Assembly: GCA_947176515.1 (NCBI GenBank)
Contig: CAMWQZ010000115.1
Coordinates: 1-5,383 of the forward strand
Source of the DNA: an uncultured Bacteroidales bacterium
Lineage (GTDB): Bacteria > Bacteroidota > Bacteroidia > Bacteroidales > Muribaculaceae
DNA: 5,383 bases
Direction: 5' to 3'
Part shown: in pieces, positions 1-5,383 of the stretch
Layout of the letters: every line of letters starts with the position of its first letter
How positions within the stretch are numbered: the first letter of the stretch is position 1
The notes under the pieces: model-generated
Databases searched by the model: none
Seen by the model: the letters and a program-made list of their open reading frames with translations, nothing else
Told to the model about the DNA's origin: nothing
Position numbers and translations under genes: made by a program

Positions 1-82
1 TAGTGATGGTGCCGTTTCCTTCTTTGAGGATTACGCGAGCAACTGCTGCTTTACGACGGCCAACTGTGTTAACTGTTTCCAT
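1..82 (-). CDS. rpsI: 30S ribosomal protein S9 (uS9), N-terminal fragment, cut by window edge
   Basis: S9 is a small-subunit ribosomal protein whose C-terminal tail reaches the P-site tRNA. Only the first 27 residues are in the window, and the frame stays open to base 1, so the 3' part is missing because of the window edge and not because the gene is broken. The visible N-terminus, METVNTVGRRKAAVARV followed by ILKEGNGTIT, contains the family's characteristic GRRK-AVARV motif and the G-G-I turn. The start is ATG at 82-80, which lies 7 bp after the rplM stop. This tight spacing and the order L13 then S9 are the classic bacterial rplM-rpsI operon, so the gene should be translated from the promoter at 683-714. 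No Shine-Dalgarno sequence precedes it, as is usual in Bacteroidetes. The identification is secure despite the short length. Confidence 0.96.
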   Translation of the reverse strand, partial: METVNTVGRRKAAVARVILKEGNGTIT

Positions 83-89
83 GCTTCAA

Positions 90-569
90 TTATTTAATTT
101 TGTTAATGTCGAGAACTTTGGGATTCTGAGCTTCGTGGGGATGGCTCGGGCCGTTATAGACGTGGAGGTTCTTGATGAGCGAACGTCCAAGACGGTTTTT
201 GGGAAGCATGCCTTTCATAACGCGGAGGAAAAGGGGATGCATGCCAGGTTTGAGGTGCTTGTTGTAAGATTTCTTGATAAGCACTTCGGGAGTGAGCTCG
301 CGCTGACCGCCGGGATAGCCGGTGTAGTTAAGATAAATCTTGTCAGTCAGTTTTTTGCCAGTGAGCACAACTTTGTCAGCGTTGACGATGATAACGTTGT
401 CACCACATTCAACGAAAGGTGAGTAGCAGGGTTTGTTTTTGCCACGAAGAATTTTAGCGACTTTCGAGCAAAGGCGACCGAGGTGCTGGTCAGTTGCATC
501 GATAATCACCCATTCGCGATCAACCTGCTGAGCGTTTGGAGAAACGGTTTTGTAGCTTAAAGTATCCAC
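90..569 (-). CDS. rplM: 50S ribosomal protein L13 (uL13)
   Basis: L13 is an early-assembling large-subunit protein that binds 23S rRNA. The 159-residue product shows the family landmarks: REWVIIDATDQHLGRLCSKVA near residues 19-38, LRGKNKP (41-47), CGDNVIIVNADKV (55-67), the YTGYPGG segment (82-88), and the family signature MKGMLPKNRLG (118-128) followed by LHVYNG. E. coli L13 has 142 residues. The extra length here comes from a Bacteroidetes-type N-terminal extension (MDTLSYKT) and a small insertion around residues 99-112, just before the signature helix. The start is GTG at 569-567. The preceding in-frame codons are ACT and then a TAA stop, with no ATG between, and MDTLSYKT matches my memory of Bacteroides L13 N-termini, so GTG is the real start. 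It is first in an operon with rpsI, behind a promoter at 683-714 and a structured leader. Confidence 0.98.
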   Translation of the reverse strand: MDTLSYKTVSPNAQQVDREWVIIDATDQHLGRLCSKVAKILRGKNKPCYSPFVECGDNVIIVNADKVVLTGKKLTDKIYLNYTGYPGGQRELTPEVLIKKSYNKHLKPGMHPLFLRVMKGMLPKNRLGRSLIKNLHVYNGPSHPHEAQNPKVLDINKIK

Positions 570-602
570 AGTTTAATTGGTTGATTAGTAGTTAAATAAA
601 TT

Positions 603-651
603 TGACCGTAGTCATGCTCGCGCTCGGCCAAAAGCGCTTTGCAAGACGACT
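603..651 (-). ncRNA. Structured 5' leader of rplM-rpsI mRNA, candidate L13 autoregulatory element
   Basis: The rplM transcript has an untranslated leader of about 110 nt. Read on the minus strand, 651-641 (AGUCGUCUUGC) pairs with 621-610 (GCGAG, a bulged C at 616, AUGACU), giving 11 pairs including two wobbles. Inside it, GCU (635-633) pairs with AGC (624-622). An alternative inner helix pairs GCGCU (637-633) with AGCGC (624-620). The apical loop is about UUUGGCCG. A second hairpin at 614-603, UGAC-UACG-GUCA, closes a cUACGg tetraloop (UNCG class) and would compete for 614-610. Ribosomal protein operons are commonly controlled by the encoded protein binding a leader that mimics its rRNA site. 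Published leader surveys include, to my recollection, an L13 leader class in Bacteroidia. The pairing is seen in the sequence; binding of L13 is inferred. I worked out the fold by eye, without energy calculation. Confidence 0.6.
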
Positions 652-682
652 GTCAGTGATTGATTTGGACATAATCGGACTG

Positions 683-714
683 CAAAGGTACGAATTTAAC
701 CCACTATTTGCAAA
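683..714 (-). promoter_or_regulatory. Bacteroidales-type primary sigma promoter for rplM-rpsI
   Basis: On the minus strand there is TTTG at 714-711 (-33 element), a 20-bp spacer, and TACCTTTG at 690-683, which matches the Bacteroides -7 consensus TAnnTTTG exactly. An A/T-rich run (740-715) lies directly upstream and could act as an UP-like element, although its far end overlaps the T-tract of the preceding terminator. Transcription should begin a few bases after the -7 box, at about 680-675, leaving a leader of roughly 105-110 nt before the GTG at 569. Elements, spacing and position all agree; the start site itself is inferred. Confidence 0.85.
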
Positions 715-734
715 CTTTTTAGATTGATTTTGAT

Positions 735-780
735 AAAAAAATAAAGGAGCTCCCGTCAACCGATGTGACGAGAGCCCCTT
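735..780 (-). terminator. Rho-independent terminator after the surface-protein operon
   Basis: Read on the minus strand, 780-767 (AAGGGGCUCUCGUC) pairs with 757-744 (GACGGGAGCUCCUU). This gives 14 pairs, two of them G-U, around a 9-nt loop (766-758). The 3' arm runs into a U-rich tract (745-735, UUUAUUUUUUU). The stem begins about 20 bp after the stop codon at 801-803. No T-tract follows the hairpin on the plus strand, so it acts in one direction. It separates the upstream surface-protein unit from the rplM promoter, whose -33 box begins about 20 bp further on. Confidence 0.94.
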
Positions 781-800
781 GAGAGGATGATTAACCTAAT

Positions 801-3800
801 TTAGATTGCAAGTTTGCGAACGACTACACGGCCATCGGTAGTGGTCACATAAATCAGATAGATACCCTTGTCAGAGGGAGTGAAGCTGATTTCCTGTCCG
901 TTGCCATATACGCGGCCCTGCATGTCATAGACTGTCATCGCTGCAGCAGAAGCGCCGGCGGTGAGGGTCATTGATGCGGCTGAGTAGGTGTAGAGTTCTT
1001 CAGTCTTGACATCGTTAATGCCAGTAGTCTCTTTAGCGACAGTGAACAGCAACTCAGTGAAGTCAGAGTAAGTGGTGTTCATGTCGGCCATCTGGTAGAC
1101 GGTCTGAACCTTAGCGAGGTGTTTGCCTTCATCGAGGTCAGTGAATGAGAATGCACGGTTGCTTGTAGTGCCAGCAAGTTCGTCGTCGAGATAAACGCGG
1201 AAGCTTGTCATGGCGAAGATGTCATCTTCTTCACGGCCAATGAAAAGGTCGTCAATCATGAAGAACATAGTTTGGTCGGACACGCAGCGGATCACGGCGT
1301 GACGGGCTTCTGCCGGCATGGTATAGCTAAATTCTGTCCAAAGGCCGCCAACAGATTCGGGTTCGGTTGTGAGCCATGTCACGCTTTCCGGGTCTGTACC
1401 TTCGGTAGTGTATCCGACCATGAAGCGTTCACGACCGAGTGAGCCGTAGAATCCGGCGCATGCCTGGAAGCGAACGGTGAACGGAGTGTCGAACTTCAGT
1501 TCAGGTGAGAACATATAGTCGTTGTTGCGGCCTCCATTTTCGAGTGACACTGAGATGAGAACCTTTTCGCCGCTGAAGGGCTGAACGTAAGTAGATATGT
1601 CAGGTGTCGTTGCATAAGGATTGAATGCCATGAATGCCATCTTGGCGTGCATGTTGGGATAGGGGGTCTGCTGGCACTGAGCAACGCCATAGGTTGTGCT
1701 TTCGTCCAAGTCGGCATATGTCCAACCGTGGTCGCCTGCAGGGTTAACCTCAAAGTCGGGCATGGATTCGAAATCATCGAAAATGCCGGTCGCTTTATTC
1801 CATTCGAGCAACACGTCGCGGCTGCCATCGGCCTGTGTAGCCTGAAGCGAGAACGGTGCGGCTGCAATCAGAGTGAGGTCAACATAAGCTGTGTACTCAG
1901 AGTTTGAGTTGTAATTCAGGTTGCCGTATACGGCGTCATAGAAGCCACTGCGTTTTACACGCATAGAGTAAACGCCCTTCGGGAGACCGATAAACTTAGC
2001 TGAGTTGTCTGTTACAACGCCTTCGAATACTTCGTCGGTGTCGTTGTTTGTGAGGGTTACTGTCGCACCATCAGCAAAGTCAATTGCGGTATCGGTAAAT
2101 ACGCGAACGGTCAAATCGGTAGTCATGTTATGGCGCACCGGTTGTGACATCGTTATTTCAGACTCGGTGCCGTCATAGTTGATAGCCTGGACTGCATAGA
2201 TGTATTCGCCTTGTTCGAGTGACTCATACTCGGTGTCGATTGCGTAGAGTCCGTTAGTCTTGCCAGAGAGGAGAGTCCACCATTCGGGCTCGTCTTTTAC
2301 TTTCGAATCGAAGCGCCATACCTTATATGCTACGCCGTCTGTTGTCAGCATGGGTGCGTGAGCAGGAGCAGCATTCTTGATTGAACGCACGGCTGCCGGA
2401 CGATTCTGGAGGGTGATATCGCGGCTCAGCACTGTGCCATTGGCGCGGATGAGGAAGTTGCTTATGTTAGCGTAGTCCCAACCGTCAGCGAGGTCGTTCT
2501 TGCCGGTGTATGACGGACCCCAGTTATTGCGATAATCGAGAGCCATATTCATGCCGCCTGCTGCGTGGCCCACGCTTACGAGGCAGCCATAAGGCATTTC
2601 GACCGGAGTTTCGAGGTGATACTTCTGCCATTCCATGTCGGGGGTCCAACGGTAAGTTTCGCTCGGAACACCTTTGACTTCGAATGCTGCAACGGTAGAA
2701 ATTGCACCGTCAGGTGTCAGCGGATAGATTGCGAGGTCAACCATACCATCGTTGAGGTCGCACACCACCCAGCTGATGTCTTCGACAATCATAGGCTCGT
2801 CAAACTTCACACCGAAGCGAACGTATTCAATATAGTTGCCTTGAACGGTGTGCATGCCTTGGTATTCGCCATTGTCATATTTAAATTCTTTTTTGCCAAC
2901 CGGGGCGAGCCATGACACGAAGAGACCTGCTTCGGTGTTGTCACAAGTGACATTTGCTGGTTTGCCAAAGAAGTTTTCAAGACGGATTTCGTCAAGAGTG
3001 AGGTCCTCAGTCGGGAGGTCGAACACTGCCGAATAAGTCTGGTAGAGCAGCTGATTGATAGAAATAATATACTGTTCGGGGCAGCGAACGTCTTCAAAGG
3101 TGAATTTACCCATAGCGTCGGTCGTAGCTGTATAAGTGCGTGATCCAATCAGCTCGACATTTACGCCTGAGAGGGGGCGGTTCATGAAGTCGACGACGTT
3201 GCCGGTGACAGAGTGGAGTGAGAGCGGAGTAGCAGCTATTTCTTGAGCCACCTCCTCGTTGTCACCTACTGTGATGGTGAGTGGTTCGGGTGTAACGAAA
3301 CCGTCGATATAATAAGTGAGAGTGTAGTCACCCGGGGTGAGCGGACCGAATGTGGCGTGACCTTCGCCGTTAGTAGAGGCAGACTGGGCGCGGAATGTCG
3401 GGCTCGAGAGGTTCATCGTCACATCTGAGATGGGCTCCTGGGTGGTGCCATTGATGAGGTGGAGGTCGATTGAACCGTCTTTAGCTTCTGCTACATCAAC
3501 GCTATAAAGGTATAACCAGCCGTCGTCAGAACTTGAGGTGACGGCGTGGATGCCGATATGGAAATCACCTCCGGCGGCTTCGGCAGGAAGCTCGAAAGAG
3601 AGATAATGGTCACCTTCGTAGCGCACGTGACCAGTGGCTGAAACTTGGCTTTCGGCTGTGGCTTCCGAGCCGTATGTAACTTCGAAAGTACAGGGATAAT
3701 CACCGGTAAAACGCATCTTGACAGAGTAGAGTTTACCTTCCTCAAGAGTGATAGCAGGGGTAATCAGCCAGTCATCGCCGTCTTTGCTCGAACCATTTTT

Positions 3801-4016
3801 CATGGTGGCGCGCTCTTGCGACGGAGTGTACATCCAGTAGTTGTAATCACCTGAGCCTGGACCGTTGGCGTCAATTATTGTCCAGCGGTTGAAATCTTCC
3901 TCGGTGGCGAAGTCGCAGTAGAAGCGACCGGTCTCAAGGAGTGTATTAGCGTGAACGCCGCTTGCCACACTTCCTGCCAACATAGCCGAGAGAAGCAGTT
4001 TGTAAGAAGTTCTCAT
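801..4016 (-). CDS. Large exported multidomain surface protein with choice-of-anchor-J, carboxypeptidase-regulatory-like and Fn3-like domains and a T9SS-like C-terminal sorting domain
   Basis: This is a complete 1071-residue gene, ATG at 4016-4014 to TAA at 803-801. Residues 1-23 form a Sec signal peptide (MRTSYK, hydrophobic core, cut after VHA). There is no lipobox cysteine. By eye the domains are: choice-of-anchor-J/cleaved-adhesin-like 30-175 (FATEEDFNRWTIIDA, DDWLITPAI); carboxypeptidase-regulatory-like 183-263 and 267-346 (TNGEGHATFGPLTPGDYTL; TDAMGKFTFEDV); an Fn3-like unit 351-625 split by a beta-rich insert at about 376-535; a third regulatory-like domain 632-715; an Fn3-like unit 719-994 split by a second anchor-J-like domain at about 745-927; and a type A T9SS-like tail 1000-1071 (MTVYDMQGRVYG, DKGIYLIYV, VVRKLAI). 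Anchor-J domains also occur in gingipain and hemagglutinin adhesins, so adhesion or glycan/protein binding is plausible. I see no catalytic motif. It follows an Omp28-like gene by 33 bp and ends at the terminator 735-780. The ligand is unknown. Confidence 0.9.
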   Translation of the reverse strand: MRTSYKLLLSAMLAGSVASGVHANTLLETGRFYCDFATEEDFNRWTIIDANGPGSGDYNYWMYTPSQERATMKNGSSKDGDDWLITPAITLEEGKLYSVKMRFTGDYPCTFEVTYGSEATAESQVSATGHVRYEGDHYLSFELPAEAAGGDFHIGIHAVTSSSDDGWLYLYSVDVAEAKDGSIDLHLINGTTQEPISDVTMNLSSPTFRAQSASTNGEGHATFGPLTPGDYTLTYYIDGFVTPEPLTITVGDNEEVAQEIAATPLSLHSVTGNVVDFMNRPLSGVNVELIGSRTYTATTDAMGKFTFEDVRCPEQYIISINQLLYQTYSAVFDLPTEDLTLDEIRLENFFGKPANVTCDNTEAGLFVSWLAPVGKKEFKYDNGEYQGMHTVQGNYIEYVRFGVKFDEPMIVEDISWVVCDLNDGMVDLAIYPLTPDGAISTVAAFEVKGVPSETYRWTPDMEWQKYHLETPVEMPYGCLVSVGHAAGGMNMALDYRNNWGPSYTGKNDLADGWDYANISNFLIRANGTVLSRDITLQNRPAAVRSIKNAAPAHAPMLTTDGVAYKVWRFDSKVKDEPEWWTLLSGKTNGLYAIDTEYESLEQGEYIYAVQAINYDGTESEITMSQPVRHNMTTDLTVRVFTDTAIDFADGATVTLTNNDTDEVFEGVVTDNSAKFIGLPKGVYSMRVKRSGFYDAVYGNLNYNSNSEYTAYVDLTLIAAAPFSLQATQADGSRDVLLEWNKATGIFDDFESMPDFEVNPAGDHGWTYADLDESTTYGVAQCQQTPYPNMHAKMAFMAFNPYATTPDISTYVQPFSGEKVLISVSLENGGRNNDYMFSPELKFDTPFTVRFQACAGFYGSLGRERFMVGYTTEGTDPESVTWLTTEPESVGGLWTEFSYTMPAEARHAVIRCVSDQTMFFMIDDLFIGREEDDIFAMTSFRVYLDDELAGTTSNRAFSFTDLDEGKHLAKVQTVYQMADMNTTYSDFTELLFTVAKETTGINDVKTEELYTYSAASMTLTAGASAAAMTVYDMQGRVYGNGQEISFTPSDKGIYLIYVTTTDGRVVVRKLAI

Positions 4017-4049
4017 TGGTTGTTAGGATTAGAATATGAAATGTTTAAA

Positions 4050-5383
4050 TTAAGGAATTGCTATTTTGGTGTGCTGCAGACCCTTGGAGGTTTGGGCAGT
4101 GATAATATATATGCCTTTTGTGAATTTGCATGTCGGGATGCTTTCGGCAGGAGCTGAAATACAGTCGGCCAGTCGGCCGTCGATAGTGAATATGCGGACG
4201 TCGCGAGCATCGGTAGGCAGAATTATCTGGCCGTCAATTATGGCGATGTCAAAGTCGCGATTGTCAGATATTACAGGGCTGATGCCGGCAGGATGGTCGA
4301 CGATGACTTCGTCGGCGTTAAACACCTGCCAATTGGCTGTTGATGTTGCATCATAGTCATGCATGAAGGCTACCAGGCGCAGGTGGCTGTCGTTCCACTC
4401 CTTGGGAATGGTAATAGAGAATTCGCGCGACGCATAGTCGGCTCCGTCAAACTTAACGCTTTCGCCCCACACGTTGCTCATGACTGCGCGTAATGCGCGA
4501 TTATGGATGTACGGGCCTTCCATGGGCACTGTTACGCCCTTTTGTGTGCCTTCGATGCTGTCTTCGGTCACCATTACGGTTAGTCGTGGGTCGTTTGCAC
4601 CCAAGCGAGAAGATGAGCCGTTGGGGACTGTTCCCGAAACTGTTGCCGTCAAACGTCTGGTGGCTGGGTCATAGCTATGGTTTATATTGACTGTCACCAG
4701 GGCGGCCGCCGAAAGGCGAGTGTCAATAAGTCGGCCTAATGTCTCGCGCCGGGGGAAGAACGCAGGGCAGTCAGTGCTGCGGTTGCCATCAGTAGCTCCG
4801 TAGTTAGCCATGTTAACGCGGTCAAGCGCGCCGGCCGGAGCGTAATAGCTACCGGTCTGCCCGTTGGTGAATAGCTGCATGTATGTTTCGGCTTCCGGGA
4901 TGGTTAAAGCGTCAGTCTTGAAGCCGGCGTGATAAATCACATGGATGACATTGTCGCGGTAGCGGAGGGCATCATCGATTGCTGCGTGGGCACTCGGACA
5001 GTTGGCGCACTGCATGGTCGAGAAATGCTCAAACAGCACTTTACGAGCTGTGTAATCTTTGCGCGAGATAATATTTTTGACAGTGATGACGTTGTCATCA
5101 GGGCGCTCGTCAGCTTCGCCGTTCACTTCGTTGATGTCAACATCTACGTCAAAGATATTATTGCTGGTCATGTTTAAGTCACCGATGTTAACCACCTGCA
5201 TGTCATTTGACGCAATGTCAAGCCCTTCGATTACGCGCATCGGGAGTTTTTCGCCATCGACGGTCAGCGTTACGCCCAGGCTGTTGACGTTGGCTGCTCC
5301 CATGTTTCGTATCACTACGCTGAGCGGATTGGTTTCGCGTGTACCGGCGTAGGATTGGATGTTATGACGTTCGATGCGAACAT
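4050..5383 (-). CDS. Omp28-related thioredoxin-like surface protein, 5' end outside the window
   Basis: The frame is open from the right edge down to TAA at 4052-4050, giving 443 whole codons. An in-frame GTG at 5315 is not the start: the 22 codons before it encode VRIERHNIQSYAGTRETNP and LSV, which join smoothly to VIRNMGAANVNSLGVTLTVDG, a CARDB-like beta domain (about 15-85). Next comes an Omp28-like, thioredoxin-fold region (about 112-200) with VLFEHFSTMQCANCPSAH, whose CxxC cysteines are fragment residues 125 and 128 (bases 5009-4998), then VIHVIYHAGF and APAGALDR, where the proline may be the cis-Pro of the fold. A beta domain follows (230-360). The last 70 residues or so resemble a type A T9SS sorting domain (VRIFTIDGRLADC, KGIYIITAQ, HTKIAIP). 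Omp28 was first described in Porphyromonas gingivalis as a surface protein of unclear function. Redox activity is suggested by CxxC but unproven. The gene probably shares an mRNA with the gene at 801-4016. Confidence 0.88.
   Translation of the reverse strand, partial: VRIERHNIQSYAGTRETNPLSVVIRNMGAANVNSLGVTLTVDGEKLPMRVIEGLDIASNDMQVVNIGDLNMTSNNIFDVDVDINEVNGEADERPDDNVITVKNIISRKDYTARKVLFEHFSTMQCANCPSAHAAIDDALRYRDNVIHVIYHAGFKTDALTIPEAETYMQLFTNGQTGSYYAPAGALDRVNMANYGATDGNRSTDCPAFFPRRETLGRLIDTRLSAAALVTVNINHSYDPATRRLTATVSGTVPNGSSSRLGANDPRLTVMVTEDSIEGTQKGVTVPMEGPYIHNRALRAVMSNVWGESVKFDGADYASREFSITIPKEWNDSHLRLVAFMHDYDATSTANWQVFNADEVIVDHPAGISPVISDNRDFDIAIIDGQIILPTDARDVRIFTIDGRLADCISAPAESIPTCKFTKGIYIITAQTSKGLQHTKIAIP

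Noticed and set aside
3..422. Long plus-strand open frame opposite rplM
   Set aside because: It lies wholly antisense to rpsI and rplM, whose protein matches are unambiguous, and its translation shows no recognisable family. It is a by-product of the codon composition of the ribosomal gene.
631..640. Perfect palindrome AAAGCGCTTT as a protein operator site
   Set aside because: It lies inside the rplM leader, downstream of the predicted transcription start, and its GCGCT half is explained by RNA stem pairing with 624-620. A 10-bp palindrome alone is weak evidence for an operator.
1496..3148. Several 60-125 codon open frames on both strands inside the 1071-residue gene
   Set aside because: All overlap one continuous frame that has a signal peptide, repeated domain motifs and a sorting tail. 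The alternative translations are low-complexity or rich in H, P, C and R, with no coherent domain.
4017..4049. Possible separate promoter for the 1071-residue gene
   Set aside because: The A/T-rich spacer contains a loose TAAACATTTC-like string but no TAnnTTTG and no correctly spaced TTTG upstream. Co-transcription is the simpler reading.
1..5383. CRISPR array, insertion sequence, tRNA or phage-like module
   Set aside because: I saw no regularly spaced direct repeats, no transposase or integrase motifs, no terminal inverted repeats and no cloverleaf-like sequence. The window is almost fully explained by four genes plus the 570-800 regulatory interval.

Overview
The window reads as chromosomal DNA from a member of the Bacteroidota, most likely order Bacteroidales. 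A gut or oral lineage such as Muribaculaceae is plausible, but that family placement is an impression, not something the sequence proves. The evidence is a Bacteroidales-type promoter (TTTG, 20-bp spacer, TACCTTTG) in front of rplM, no Shine-Dalgarno sequences ahead of the starts, Bacteroidetes-like L13 and S9 N-termini, and two large exported proteins with surface modules typical of this phylum. All supported genes lie on the minus strand, so transcription runs from high to low coordinates. Coding density is high.

Layout in transcription order. (1) 5383-4050: the 3' part of a gene for an Omp28-related, thioredoxin-like surface protein with a CxxC motif. Its true start lies beyond the window edge. 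(2) After only 33 bp, 4016-801: a complete 1071-residue exported multidomain protein with a signal peptide, two choice-of-anchor-J/cleaved-adhesin-like domains, three carboxypeptidase-regulatory-like beta domains and fibronectin-III-like parts. Both proteins end in a type A type IX secretion (T9SS) sorting-domain-like module, so they are probably co-transcribed cell-surface or secreted proteins. (3) 780-735: a strong intrinsic terminator closing that unit. (4) 714-683: a promoter, followed by a structured leader of about 110 nt (hairpin at 651-610) that probably carries autogenous control of the ribosomal operon. (5) 569-90: rplM (L13, GTG start), and 7 bp later rpsI (S9), which runs off the left edge.

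The window therefore joins two independent transcription units: the end of an accessory surface-protein operon and the start of the conserved rplM-rpsI operon. The only gene-free stretch of note is 570-800 (231 bp), and terminator, promoter and leader account for most of it. I found no mobile element, CRISPR array, tRNA or rRNA, and no clearly new biological system. The items most worth a second look are the L13 leader structure and the nested domain architecture of the 1071-residue protein.
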